From positions 124,001 through 188,000 of the forward strand of contig JAFTVE010000027.1 in the NCBI GenBank assembly GCA_017465905.1: DNA of 64,000 nt, written 5' to 3'. How positions within the stretch are numbered: position 1 is the stretch's first letter; each line of letters starts with the position of its first letter. Source of the DNA: Bacteroidaceae bacterium (GTDB taxonomy: Bacteria > Bacteroidota > Bacteroidia > Bacteroidales > Bacteroidaceae). Below, in pieces: positions 47,905 through 57,098 of this stretch. A model generated the notes under the pieces. The model searched no databases. It was not told the DNA's origin and saw only the letters and a program-made list of their open reading frames with translations. The translations under genes were made by a program, and so were the position numbers.

Positions 47905-49578
47905 ATGTCAAAGATCATCCTCTATCAAATCTTCACCCGCCTGTTTGGCAATGCCAACACCGCCCGTATACCGGGTGGCAGCATCGAGGAGAACGGCTGC
48001 GGCAAGCTCGCCGCCTTCACCCCCGAAGCTCTCGCCGCCATCAAGGAGTTGGGCACGACGCACGTCTGGTACACAGGCATCATCGAGCATGCCACGCAGA
48101 CCGACTACAGCCACTTCGGCATCCGCCCCGACCACAAGGCTACGGTCAAGGGGCAGGCAGGTTCGCCCTATGCCATCAAGGACTACTACGATGTGGACCC
48201 CGACCTGGCGACCTCCGTGCCGAGCCGCATGAAGGAGTTCACCCAGCTGGTGAAGCGCACCCACGATGCAGGACTGAAGATGATCATCGACTTCGTACCC
48301 AACCACGTGGCCCGTTGCTACCACTCCGATGCCAAGCCGAAGAGTGTGGTGGACCTCGGCGAGAAGGACGACACCACCCAGTTCTTCTCCCCCAAGAACA
48401 ACTTCTACTACCTGCCCGGTACCACGCTGGGCGGTGAGGTCGACTGGCAGGACTACACGGAGAGCCCGGCCCGCGCCACCGGCAACGACCGCTTCGATGC
48501 CTACCCTACACGCAACGACTGGTACGAGACCGTGAAGCTCAACTACGGTGTCAATTACCTTGACGGGGGCCGCACCGACTTCTACCCCTTCCCTTCCACC
48601 TGGCTCAAGATGCGCGACATCCTGCTCTTTTGGGCCAAAAAGGGCGTCGACGGGTTCCGTTGCGACATGGCCGAGATGGTGCCCTTCCAGTTCTGGGGTT
48701 GGGTGATACCTATCATCAAGGAGCGGTACCCCCACATCATCTTCATTGCCGAGGTGTACAACACGTGGGAATACTACAACTACGTCAAGCACGGCAAGTT
48801 TGACTACCTGTACGACAAGGTAGGCCTCTACGACACGCTCATCGGCATCATCCGCCGTCAGCAGTCGGCCACCGAGATTACCCGCATGTGGCAGAACCTG
48901 GGCGAGCTGCGCCAACGCATGCTCCACTTCATGGAGAACCACGACGAGCAGCGCCTCGCCTCCGACTTCATCGCCGGCCACGGCCGTCCTGCCCTGCCTG
49001 CCATACTTGTGAGCGCCACCATCGACACCTGCCCCATGATGGTCTACTTCGGCCAGGAGCTGGGCGAGCGTGGCATGGATGCCGAGGGCTTCAGTGGCCG
49101 CGACGGACGCACCACGATCTTCGACTACTGGAGTGTCGATACCATCTGCCGCTGGCGCGACGGGGGTACCTTCTCGGGACGTGAGCTCAACGACGGCGAA
49201 CGCGACCTGCGTAGCCAGTATGCCCGCCTGCTCCACATAGCCCGCGACGAACGTGCCATCAGCGAGGGCGACTTCTTCGATCTCATGTATGCCAACCCCT
49301 ACACGGAGAGCTTCAACCCCCACCGCCACTATGCCTTCCTGCGCAAGCACGAGGATGAGCTGCTGCTCATTGTGGCCAACTTCGACGAGCACGACACGCA
49401 GGTGGCAGTGAACATCCCGAGCCATGCGTTCGACTACTTCAAGCTTCCGACTCTCGACAATGTCGTGGGTACCGAACTGCTGACGGGTGACACCGTACAG
49501 CTTGTCCTCTCGCCCGAAATTCCTGCGACACTCCAAGTTCCGGGATACTCGGGAGCCATCGTAAAGATAAAACTCTGA
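47905..49578 (+). CDS. GH13 alpha-amylase-family enzyme
   Basis: A 557-residue protein with no signal peptide, hence cytoplasmic. The four GH13 regions are present: DFVPNH (129-134), GFRCDMAEM with nucleophile Asp254, IAEVY with acid/base Glu283, and FMENHDEQR with Asp347. The C-terminal all-beta domain ends in GYSGAIVKIKL. Substrate is probably an alpha-1,4-linked oligosaccharide or intracellular glucan. Strong GC-rich codon choice leaves a 542-codon antisense ORF, which I regard as a shadow. The AlaX-like gene follows 18 bases after the stop. Confidence 0.85.
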   Translation: MSKIILYQIFTRLFGNANTARIPGGSIEENGCGKLAAFTPEALAAIKELGTTHVWYTGIIEHATQTDYSHFGIRPDHKATVKGQAGSPYAIKDYYDVDPDLATSVPSRMKEFTQLVKRTHDAGLKMIIDFVPNHVARCYHSDAKPKSVVDLGEKDDTTQFFSPKNNFYYLPGTTLGGEVDWQDYTESPARATGNDRFDAYPTRNDWYETVKLNYGVNYLDGGRTDFYPFPSTWLKMRDILLFWAKKGVDGFRCDMAEMVPFQFWGWVIPIIKERYPHIIFIAEVYNTWEYYNYVKHGKFDYLYDKVGLYDTLIGIIRRQQSATEITRMWQNLGELRQRMLHFMENHDEQRLASDFIAGHGRPALPAILVSATIDTCPMMVYFGQELGERGMDAEGFSGRDGRTTIFDYWSVDTICRWRDGGTFSGRELNDGERDLRSQYARLLHIARDERAISEGDFFDLMYANPYTESFNPHRHYAFLRKHEDELLLIVANFDEHDTQVAVNIPSHAFDYFKLPTLDNVVGTELLTGDTVQLVLSPEIPATLQVPGYSGAIVKIKL

Positions 49579-49596
49579 CCCTCAACAGACATACCT

Positions 49597-50055
49597 ATGG
49601 AAACGCCCATCCTCAACGAGCACAACAAGCAGGAGTATCCACCGGCACATACGGCCGAGCATATACTGAACCAGACAATGACGCGCATGTTTGGCTGCCC
49701 GCGTTCGCGCGTGAACCACATAGAGCGCAAGAAGAGCAAGTGCAACTACGACCTTGCCGTATGCCCCACCGAGGAGCAGATACGCCAGGTAGAGGCCGAG
49801 GTGAACCGCATCATCGGTGCCGACATGGAGGTGAGCGAACGCTACGTGAGCCGTGCCGAGGTGCCGCAGGAGATTGACCTGAGCAAACTGCCTGCCGATG
49901 CCAGCGAGACGCTGCGCCTGGTGTATGTGGGCGACTATGACGTATGCCCCTGCCTGGGTGCCCATGTACGCCGCACGGGCGAGATCGGCAGCTTCCGCAT
50001 CAGCAGCACAAGCTTCAACGAGGGCAACTTCCGTATCGTGTTCAGGGTGGGGTGA
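49597..50055 (+). CDS. AlaX-like trans-editing protein (tRNA synthetase SAD domain)
   Basis: A 152-residue free-standing editing domain related to the second additional domain of alanyl- and threonyl-tRNA synthetases. The zinc/active-site motifs are HTAEH (His18, His22) and CPCLGAH (Cys119, His123). Such proteins hydrolyse mis-charged aminoacyl-tRNA such as Ser-tRNA(Ala). The N-terminal TilS- or synthetase-fused domains are absent. It is probably co-transcribed with the GH13 gene, with no obvious functional link. A strong bidirectional terminator follows. Confidence 0.7.
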   Translation: METPILNEHNKQEYPPAHTAEHILNQTMTRMFGCPRSRVNHIERKKSKCNYDLAVCPTEEQIRQVEAEVNRIIGADMEVSERYVSRAEVPQEIDLSKLPADASETLRLVYVGDYDVCPCLGAHVRRTGEIGSFRISSTSFNEGNFRIVFRVG

Positions 50056-50145
50056 ATGCTTTGACAGGAGCACAGGTCCTTTTCGGCAGAAGTATATAAC
50101 AAGTACAAATGTTCTTATGTCGATAGAAGCATCTATGTAAAAAAA

Positions 50146-50189
50146 GGAAACCCTTTTTGAACTTCCCTAAAGTTTCAAAAAGGGTTTCC
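50146..50189. terminator. Bidirectional terminator
   Basis: A 17-bp-class stem: GGAAACCCTTTTTGAA pairs with TTTCAAAAAGGGTTTCC, flanked by A- and T-rich runs. It separates convergent transcripts ending at 50055 and 50226. Confidence 0.85.
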
Positions 50190-50225
50190 TTCTGTTAGAA
50201 TTTTCTACGTCTTTCTTCAAACCTT

Positions 50226-53200
50226 TTATTCTTCCACAGGCTGTGGCTGCGTAGCCACGGGATTTTGTGTAAGCGAGGGATTGTTATTCATCTCACGATC
50301 GGGTATAGGATAGATGAGTGCGGCATCGCCAGCCGGAATATTGTAGACATAGGCAGTCGGGAAACCTGCGCCACGACGGTCAACGCCCTTCTTCATACGC
50401 ATAAGGTCAAAGTATGAATGCCCTTCGCCCCAAAGTTCGATGCGGCGTTGCATCCACACGGCTTCACATATGTCTTCGGTGTTAGTGGCCGTACAGTTAT
50501 AGGCGGGATCTCGGTAGGTTGTGACAAAGCTGTTGAGTGTATTCAGCGCGCCGCCTGTATCACCCATCATAGCCTTTGCCTCGGCAAGGATGAGGTACAT
50601 TTCCTCAACACGCATCAAGGGGATGTCATTTGCATTGGTAGATGTATATATCTCATCCTTATAAGGAGCAAACTTTACCTGTGTGTAGGCAGGCATACTA
50701 AACTGAACCACATGGTTCTGCTGTTCATCGTTGAGATTTGCAGAAGTTCCATTTGCATCAAGGAACCATCCTTTGCGCACGTCGGTAGAGGGGATGGCAT
50801 TGTACAGCGACTGGCTCACCATACGCCATGCGCCTACCGATGCATAACCATAATTGAGTGACCCCATGTGTGATGGCCAGTTGATAATTCCTGTGGTTAC
50901 TACGCGGTCGGTCTCTTCGGTGTCGATACCCCAAAGCCAAGCATCGTGGTTGATGTCGGCAAAGGTGGGACGGCTTACCTCGTTAATGGTATAGGGAGCT
51001 GCTATGCCAGCTTCGATGACGCGCTGTGCCTCAGTGGCAGCTTCCTCCCAACGATTCATTACCATATAGATACGAGCACGGAGTCCGTAGATGACTTCGG
51101 GGCTTACAAATTGCTTTCCTGGACGAGCTATGGTTGTCTTTTGCAATAGATCTAATGCCTTGCTCAGATCTGTGAGAATGAAGTCATATACTTCACGTAC
51201 TGTTGCACGTGGACATCCTTCTGTATTTGCAATCTCCATATTTCCTTCGTGTATGATGGGTACACCAAGTGCCTCCTCATTGCCAGCATAAGTTTGTTGA
51301 TAGAGTTGGACTAGATAGAAGTAGTTGAATGCGCGGAAAGCATACGCTTGGCCAAGATAGAACTGGAACAAAGATTGTCCGCTTCTCTCACTGTAGGCGC
51401 GTATTACCTCATTACTAGTTTGTATTTGTCTGTACATGGCAGTCCAAGCAATAGCTGTGGCCCAATAATTGCTATTGATATCTTCATATGTCAAGGGTAA
51501 GCTGAACCAGTTGTAGTCTATATCTTCAGCTACCATGTCAATGCCTCGGCTTTCAGAAAGCAACATTATTGAAGGAAATCCAAAATCAGCATGGTTGTCA
51601 TTTTCATCATACTGATACATCCGCTTAGCCAAGATATTGGCTCCATTGATGATGCTTTGCTCGTTGAGTCCCTCCTGACGGAAGATACCGACGGCCTTTT
51701 GCCCATAGCCCTCGAATGTAATGTATGCCGTACGAGGTTCGGGTGACTCGTTTCGTTTGAAGGTGAAAGATACAGAAGATACTGTAGGTGTTCCTGCCTC
51801 AAGAATGTTGTCGCTAGTAAGCAGAGATTCTATGTTGATATTGGCTGCTCCATGAACAAACTCCTCCATCGTCATCCAATCGGGATAGCTCGTAACCTCC
51901 CATCCGTGGTTGGGTAGCAGATTATACCATATATTAGTCTGGTCCCATGTCCCTTCGATAATAAATGTATCTACGGGTTCCCCATCATAACGCGAATTCT
52001 TGGTATACTCATAGTCGTTGAACGACAGCGTATAGGGGCGTTGCACTACAACGAATGTCTTCGATACATTCTGTTCGGTCGAGATGGTTACATGTCCTAC
52101 GCGCTCCTGGTCGGTCCTATTTGCTGCTGCATATACCATGAATATGTTTTCATATTCAAATTCGCTTGTGAATGCATTGTCATAGCGGTCACTCTCGTTG
52201 ATGCGTGCTATAAGCCAATCTGCATCTGTGCTAACCGTCCAGGGGCGATTACACAGTACCCAACCATAAGTGTATGCTCTTCCTAAACTGGCCGACATGA
52301 AGATGGTGTCGTTGTTGTACGATGTATAGTTGGTTTCCTCCAAATATACAGGATTCTGTATGAAGAGGTTATCCTCCTCGCTGAGGTTATAGGTGTTGTC
52401 ATCATTGATGGCACGCTGTGGTATCTTGTATACCCACGCCGAGTCTTCGGCAGCCACATTGATGGCATATCCTTCAAGGTGATTGTTCCCTTCGTAATTG
52501 CGCTCGATGCCTTTGTTCAAGCGTTTAAGGTCGAAGTAAGCGTGCCCCTCCCCGATAAGCTCAAGACGGCGTTGCAAGTAAATCTCCTCCAAATCCAACA
52601 CATGTACTCGCCATTCCGGGTCACGACGATACATCAACTCAGCAAATGTATAAGCCGCATTGCTCACATCACCCAGATGCGTCCATGCTTCAGCCTCGAT
52701 GAGTATCATCTCGGCTGCACGCATGTAGATGTAGTCTTGCGTCCAGTCCTCTTTCCAACCGAATTTCAAAATGGCGTAGGGGTATTGCCAAGCTGTTGCT
52801 TCAGGTGAAGCTGCTGCCGTTGATTCTGTATTGCCGTTGGCATCACGATACCAATAGGCCCGGCGATAGTCGGTGCCCGACATCTGCTCGAAGAGCCGTG
52901 CATCTATACCACGGCCAGTATAGAGTATTCCAGAATAACCGGGCGACAGGTTGGAAATGTGCGAGAAGAATGATGCATACGTAGTTTGCGTCTCGGGGGT
53001 ATGATCAAATCCCCACATCCATTCCTCATTGGTGATGTCCATGAATCCGTCGCGTATGCCATTGGCCTCGGTGTTGCCGTCCATCAGGCGGTAGGTATTG
53101 CGTGCGGCGTTGGCCATTGTCGCAGCCTTCTGCCAATCCTGTGCCAACAGATAGTAGCGTGCTGCAATACCTTGTGCAACGGTGACGTCAATGTAATTCT

Positions 53201-54614
53201 TTGAGGGACGCACTTCTCCTTTCAATAGCTCGATAGCGCGGGTGATATCAGCTTCAATCTGTGCCATCACCGCACCTACCGTGTTGCGTCCCTTGAAATA
53301 TTCTATCTGTTCGGTGTTCATACCGGCCTTCTCTGTCTCCGCATAGAGCATAGGCACGCCAGGCAGCGACTTGTTGATTCCATACTCCGTGGTCGGGTCT
53401 TGGAAGAGCTGTATTAAGTATAGATAGGCCATGGCACGGTAAGCGTATGCATTACCTAGTACAAAATTTTCGTTGCTTACTTGTTCTTTTACATCTACTG
53501 CCATGTCAATCGCGGCATTGGCGCGAGTCACTATGCCGTAATAGGTATTCCAAACAACATTGTTGCGATGATAGTTAGGAGCATTATAGCTATGTTCATA
53601 GTCATAATTAAACCAACTGCTATTAAACATTGTCATATCCTCGCTCATCATGTCCGTAGCATGCAGCACTGACATGTGTGAGAAGTCATCATGGTTGGTT
53701 GATGTTACACCAAACTTTACCATCCATTGCTGCAAGTCTTCTAAAGATGCCAAAGTGGTAGCATCGGTGAGTCCCTCCTGTGTCACGGTGAGCACTACGG
53801 TCTCTCCATTGCCTTCAAAGATGATGTTGCCCGAGCGACTGTTAGGAGCACGGTTCTTCTCAAAGGTAAAGCCTGCAATTGTACTAGTGTAACCTAGGTT
53901 CTCCCATGTAACCTGCACGTCGTCAGCCACCTGGTCTACCTGTTCCAAGGTGAAGGTCTCATTATTGACCAGGGTGTCAAGCTTCATCCATTTGGGGTAA
54001 CTCAATATGTTTACCCCAAAGTTGGGGTATACATAAGCATAGAACTCCGTATCGTCCCATGCGATGGTCTCCGATTTAGTGGTGACAGCCTCGAACCCGT
54101 ATGTTTCGCCATATGGCTCAAGTGAGAGCATGTAGGGATGTTGCACCACGGTGAAAGTCTTGGCCTCACCGCGTTTGGGTGTGATAGTTACCGTAGCTGT
54201 GCGCTCCTTGCCGGTCTTGTTGGCTTCGGTAAAAATACGGAATGCTGTCTCCTTCATGCCTTCGCCTACGGGTGTTTTGTATTTTTCCTGTTTATCGTAT
54301 CGCACTTTCAGCCAGTTGGCATCAGTGGTGGCAGTCCATGACATGTTCGATCTCACCCACCCATAGCCAATCGTACGTCCGGCATTAGGCCAGATATGTA
54401 AGATGTCATTCTCCATATTGCTGTATGTGATTTCTACATAGGGCTGCTTCACAAACTCTACCTTGGTGTCTTCCTTAATCTCAATCTTCTCATGCTCGCC
54501 GCTTCTGTAGAATAGATGCAGGTTCTCTTGCGCCATGGCATCGGTAGTCATTGCTCCGCCCATAAAAAGAAGGGCGACTAAGCGCATAGCTTTGTTATAT
54601 AGAGAGGTTCTCAT
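50226..54614 (-). CDS. Tandem double SusD-like protein with four BACON-like domains
   Basis: A 1462-residue exported protein made of two similar halves. Half one: signal peptide (1-29, ending DAMAQE), a short motif (LHLFYRSGEHEKIEIKEDTK), two BACON-like domains (about 60-160 and 162-282; WTATTDANWLKV, FTVVQHPY, VVLTVTQEG) and a SusD-like module (about 290-757; RAMAYLYLIQLFQDPTTEYG, then YIYMRAAEMILIEAEA, LQRRLELIGEGHAYFDLKRL). Half two repeats the plan: BACON-like 758-862 and 864-983, SusD-like 985-1452 (FRAFNYFYLVQLYQQTY, RVEEMYLILAEAKA, MQRRIELWGEGHSYFDLMRM, YPIPDREMNNNPSLTQNP). Ordinary SusD proteins are about 500-600 residues, lipidated and encoded beside SusC. Here there is no lipobox cysteine and no SusC in the window. 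It overlaps the upstream gene by four bases. Confidence 0.85.
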   Translation of the reverse strand: MRTSLYNKAMRLVALLFMGGAMTTDAMAQENLHLFYRSGEHEKIEIKEDTKVEFVKQPYVEITYSNMENDILHIWPNAGRTIGYGWVRSNMSWTATTDANWLKVRYDKQEKYKTPVGEGMKETAFRIFTEANKTGKERTATVTITPKRGEAKTFTVVQHPYMLSLEPYGETYGFEAVTTKSETIAWDDTEFYAYVYPNFGVNILSYPKWMKLDTLVNNETFTLEQVDQVADDVQVTWENLGYTSTIAGFTFEKNRAPNSRSGNIIFEGNGETVVLTVTQEGLTDATTLASLEDLQQWMVKFGVTSTNHDDFSHMSVLHATDMMSEDMTMFNSSWFNYDYEHSYNAPNYHRNNVVWNTYYGIVTRANAAIDMAVDVKEQVSNENFVLGNAYAYRAMAYLYLIQLFQDPTTEYGINKSLPGVPMLYAETEKAGMNTEQIEYFKGRNTVGAVMAQIEADITRAIELLKGEVRPSKNYIDVTVAQGIAARYYLLAQDWQKAATMANAARNTYRLMDGNTEANGIRDGFMDITNEEWMWGFDHTPETQTTYASFFSHISNLSPGYSGILYTGRGIDARLFEQMSGTDYRRAYWYRDANGNTESTAAASPEATAWQYPYAILKFGWKEDWTQDYIYMRAAEMILIEAEAWTHLGDVSNAAYTFAELMYRRDPEWRVHVLDLEEIYLQRRLELIGEGHAYFDLKRLNKGIERNYEGNNHLEGYAINVAAEDSAWVYKIPQRAINDDNTYNLSEEDNLFIQNPVYLEETNYTSYNNDTIFMSASLGRAYTYGWVLCNRPWTVSTDADWLIARINESDRYDNAFTSEFEYENIFMVYAAANRTDQERVGHVTISTEQNVSKTFVVVQRPYTLSFNDYEYTKNSRYDGEPVDTFIIEGTWDQTNIWYNLLPNHGWEVTSYPDWMTMEEFVHGAANINIESLLTSDNILEAGTPTVSSVSFTFKRNESPEPRTAYITFEGYGQKAVGIFRQEGLNEQSIINGANILAKRMYQYDENDNHADFGFPSIMLLSESRGIDMVAEDIDYNWFSLPLTYEDINSNYWATAIAWTAMYRQIQTSNEVIRAYSERSGQSLFQFYLGQAYAFRAFNYFYLVQLYQQTYAGNEEALGVPIIHEGNMEIANTEGCPRATVREVYDFILTDLSKALDLLQKTTIARPGKQFVSPEVIYGLRARIYMVMNRWEEAATEAQRVIEAGIAAPYTINEVSRPTFADINHDAWLWGIDTEETDRVVTTGIINWPSHMGSLNYGYASVGAWRMVSQSLYNAIPSTDVRKGWFLDANGTSANLNDEQQNHVVQFSMPAYTQVKFAPYKDEIYTSTNANDIPLMRVEEMYLILAEAKAMMGDTGGALNTLNSFVTTYRDPAYNCTATNTEDICEAVWMQRRIELWGEGHSYFDLMRMKKGVDRRGAGFPTAYVYNIPAGDAALIYPIPDREMNNNPSLTQNPVATQPQPVEE

Positions 54615-55093
54615 TTCTTTATGATTTTAGCGTTCAACTCCATGTTATAGCTCACGATGTAGAGGCCTGTAGGTAGGTCGGCTACACTAACAGAGGTGCC
54701 TTCGGCGCTTTTTGCCAGTTTTCCTTCGCTTGTGAAGATGTGGATTCTCCCCTCATTCTCTACGTTGATTACGTACACAGTGTGTGCTGTGGCATCATAC
54801 ACGATGCTGGCCTCTCCGCTCTCCTTTACTTCTTCTATATTAGTGAAGTCTTTGGCAAAGCCCAGTAAGTAGATTTCGTCAATGTCAAATGTCAGCGTAT
54901 CGCCCGATTGGCGAATAAACAGGATGTTGTCACCATTGTTTGCTGTATTGTAGACATCGAATACCATCTTCACCAACTTGTCGTTTCCGAGCTCTATCCT
55001 TTCTTTCTTTTCTCCATGCTTTACGAGCACTTGTGCCTGCATACCTGTAGCAGCAAGCAGCAGTATCATGGCAAGTAGTATATTACGTTTCAT
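54611..55093 (-). CDS. Secreted protein with T9SS-type C-terminal tail
   Basis: A 160-residue protein. Signal peptide MKRNILLAMILLLAATGMQA is followed by a motif also found at the start of the other two proteins of this operon (VLVKHGEKKERIELGNDKLV, here DTLTFDIDEIYLLGF). The last 70 residues look like a type-A T9SS sorting domain: NEGRIHIFTSEGKLAKSAEG, DLPTGLYIVSYN, AKIIKK. The ATG at 55093 has a perfect AGGAGG seven bases upstream and is preferred to an in-frame TTG at 55099. It lies between a beta-rich secreted protein and the double-SusD gene. Confidence 0.65.
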   Translation of the reverse strand: MKRNILLAMILLLAATGMQAQVLVKHGEKKERIELGNDKLVKMVFDVYNTANNGDNILFIRQSGDTLTFDIDEIYLLGFAKDFTNIEEVKESGEASIVYDATAHTVYVINVENEGRIHIFTSEGKLAKSAEGTSVSVADLPTGLYIVSYNMELNAKIIKK

Positions 55094-55104
55094 AATCAAA
55101 CCTC

Positions 55105-55755
55105 CTATTCTTTTTCTGTTATTTCACGTGTAGTCATGGGTTGCAGTTGCATATTGCTTACCTTGCCCTCCTGCAAAGTTGTACGACGAGGTGACGCAAG
55201 CTTAATGGTTCCTAGTTGTTTGAACTGAGTGGCCCTTGTGGCCTCCTTGTGGTTATTAGCTGTTGCACGGGTACTGTTCCCCAGTTGCAAGGTTTCAATG
55301 TAAGAACCAAATGTACCTGCATCGACAATGTAGTTGAGTTCTAAAGTGAATAACTGTGCAGACGCTTCATAAATGCCACTTCCGTATACTCTGATGATGC
55401 CGTAAGTAGGATGGTTGTAGCCAGAAAACTGCTCTTTTACGACACAAGCACCTGTTGTGGGATTACAATCAATTGTAAGGTCATTGCCGACGAGAGCTCC
55501 TTTGGCTATATATTGGTTGCCTTGCACGTATACGGAAACTGTTTGTGGCACTCCTGTAAAGAATGAATCAGAATACGTGCCTTCGCATAAATACTTTGGA
55601 TCATAGAACTCCGCATCCCTAACAGTTACACTGTCCAGTTCAGCCATGCGCACTATCTTGGTCGAGTCGCCCGACGTGATGTGCAGGTAGTTTTGTGCCA
55701 CTGCCACGGACTGCCATAGCAGCAAGGCACCGATTAGAGATAATAACTTTTTCAT
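55105..55755 (-). CDS. Secreted beta-rich protein, first gene of the double-SusD operon
   Basis: A 216-residue protein with signal peptide MKKLLSLIGALLLWQSVAVA. The mature start (NYLHITSGDSTKIVRMAELD then SVTV) is the same 'G-D-x-K, L-D-S-V-T-V' motif seen in the operon partners and in many Bacteroidetes surface proteins. The middle is predicted beta (DPKYLCEGTYSDSFFTGVPQ, VSVYVQGNQYIAKGALVGND). The C-terminal 60 residues are Thr/Arg/Gln-rich and probably disordered. No family was recognised. It starts the operon; a -7 box TACGTTTG lies at 55825-55818. Confidence 0.6.
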   Translation of the reverse strand: MKKLLSLIGALLLWQSVAVAQNYLHITSGDSTKIVRMAELDSVTVRDAEFYDPKYLCEGTYSDSFFTGVPQTVSVYVQGNQYIAKGALVGNDLTIDCNPTTGACVVKEQFSGYNHPTYGIIRVYGSGIYEASAQLFTLELNYIVDAGTFGSYIETLQLGNSTRATANNHKEATRATQFKQLGTIKLASPRRTTLQEGKVSNMQLQPMTTREITEKE

Positions 55756-56236
55756 TACATCGAGTGTTTTTTTAGAATTTTGTTACACAAATTAATTAAA
55801 AAAGATAAATTTGATTGCAAACGTACAAAAAAAACGCTAAAAAAAACAGTATCAAGCCCCTTTTCTTCAGAATGTTTTCAGATTTACTTCTTATTTTTGT
55901 ATCCGAAGCGAACCGATAACCGAATAATAACCCACGCCGCTAATTCTGGCCACAGGAACAGAGCTACCAACGCGGCACATGAGAGGCGTAACTGCAAGAG
56001 TTCTTGAACATAATGGGCTGTTGCTTCCCCGAAGGTTACGGAGGGCCGATGCACCGGTACGGGAAGGTTCCCGAAGGTTACGGAGGGCCGATGCACCGGT
56101 GCGGGAAGGTTCCCGAAGGCTATGGAAGGCCGATGTACCGGTGCGGGAAGGTTCAGCAGCAAAGCATCAGCTCCAACATTTAAGAAACTTGTCAAAAAAA
56201 ATCTTTTCTTATTTAATTTAAAAAGGAGAAAACACC
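55756..56236. other. Intergenic region with a 42-bp minisatellite
   Basis: Contains the probable promoter of the leftward operon (-7 TACGTTTG, 55825-55818), an A-rich stretch, and three tandem 42-bp units at 56030-56155 (listed separately). No credible gene was found. A good ribosome-binding sequence AAAAGGAG lies just before the DUF6261 start. Confidence 0.5.
56030..56155. repeat. Three 42-bp tandem repeats
   Basis: Units begin at 56030, 56072 and 56114, each CGAAGGTTACGGAGGGCCGA continuing with TGCACCGGTGCGGGAAGGTTCC; units 1 and 2 differ at one base, and unit 3 at several. Each unit holds the palindrome CACCGGTG. As 42 is a multiple of 3, frames across it read as 14-residue repeats, but no start, ribosome site or known domain supports translation. 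Confidence 0.75.
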
Positions 56237-56908
56237 ATGCCAAACCAAATTAAACTCATGGGGCTTACCGCCCTACCGGTAGCCCTGCATCATGATTTTC
56301 ATCATCAGACCAGCAGTCTCATCGTTGCCACAGGTGCCGAGAAGCTGCATGTAGAGTCCCTGTATGCCGAATACAAAGAGCTTGTAGCATCAGAGGCAAG
56401 CTTGGTACGCCGACAGACGACGTACGTGAGCACCGAGAATCTGAAGACGGCCGACAAGGAGCGCGACAACATCCTGGGAGTAACGATGCAGATCATCCGT
56501 GCGCATTGCGCAAGCACCATCGAGTCGAAACGCTCGGCAGCAATGGCCCTCGATGCCTTGACTGCGCCATACAAGGGTATCGGACGCAGCGAGTACCGCA
56601 GCGAGACACGCGAAATAGCCGGCTTGCTATCACTGCTCAACACCGAAGAGGCGATGGCACACATCACCACACTGCACCTCACGGAGGAAGTGGAGGCCTT
56701 GAACATGAAAAATGCAGCCTTCGAAATTGCCCTGAGCCAAAAACAGGAAGAGGAGGCGAAGCGCACTCCCCAAACAAGCCTCAACACTGAAGAGCTGCGC
56801 AAGCTAGTCGATGCAAAGTATGCAGAAATAGTACAGACGGTGAATGCATACGCCATTGTGCAACCATCGGAGGAAATCGAGAATTTCATCATACAGATGA
56901 ATGCGTGA
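56237..56908 (+). CDS. DUF6261 family protein
   Basis: A 223-residue cytoplasmic, mostly helical protein. MGLTALPVALHHDFHHQTSS and LYAEYKELVASEASLVRRQT match the DUF6261 family found in many copies in Bacteroidales; TADKERDNILGVTMQIIRAH and PYKGIGRSEYRSETREIAGL are further typical segments. Function is unknown. The usual glycine/aspartate-rich tail of the family is missing here; a short acidic ORF in another frame follows. It has a good ribosome-binding site (AAGGAG). Confidence 0.75.
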   Translation: MPNQIKLMGLTALPVALHHDFHHQTSSLIVATGAEKLHVESLYAEYKELVASEASLVRRQTTYVSTENLKTADKERDNILGVTMQIIRAHCASTIESKRSAAMALDALTAPYKGIGRSEYRSETREIAGLLSLLNTEEAMAHITTLHLTEEVEALNMKNAAFEIALSQKQEEEAKRTPQTSLNTEELRKLVDAKYAEIVQTVNAYAIVQPSEEIENFIIQMNA

Positions 56909-56937
56909 CGACTCTTACCAACCGAAGTGCCGCCACA

Positions 56938-57066
56938 ATGAATAAAGACGAAGGAAAAGCGGAAGAGGAGGTCTCTCCTGGCCCAACCGAAGGAGAAGAA
57001 AGTAGCGATGAGCCCCAAGACGGAGAAAGCAATAACGAGAACACTCCAGCGGCACCCGCCGAATAG
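56938..57066 (+). CDS. Short acidic ORF after DUF6261
   Basis: 42 residues beginning MNKDEGKAEEEVSPGPTEGE and ending NTPAAPAE, almost entirely Glu, Ser, Pro, Asp and Asn. It lies 29 bases past the DUF6261 stop in a different frame. Many DUF6261 proteins carry a disordered acidic tail, so this may be a tail detached by a frameshift, or a separate small acidic protein. A GC-rich 15-bp stem follows at 57099-57132. Confidence 0.35.
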   Translation: MNKDEGKAEEEVSPGPTEGEESSDEPQDGESNNENTPAAPAE

Positions 57067-57098
57067 CGCTCAGGCCTATCGGCCAGAAATCACAAACG

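Noticed and set aside
47908..49536. A 542-codon ORF antisense to the GH13 gene
   Set aside because: The sense strand has all four GH13 catalytic regions. The antisense frame is low-complexity Val/Leu/His/Glu text produced by strong third-position GC bias, with no signal or domain.
50226..54614. Double-SusD gene as a conventional SusC/SusD utilisation locus
   Set aside because: There is no TonB-dependent transporter in the window, no lipobox, and no adjoining regulator or glycan enzyme in the operon.
55979..56221. Rightward 80-codon ORF with three RRLRRADAPVREGS-like repeats
   Set aside because: The repeats are explained by the 42-bp DNA tandem repeat whose length is a multiple of three; there is no ribosome site, and other frames are equally open.
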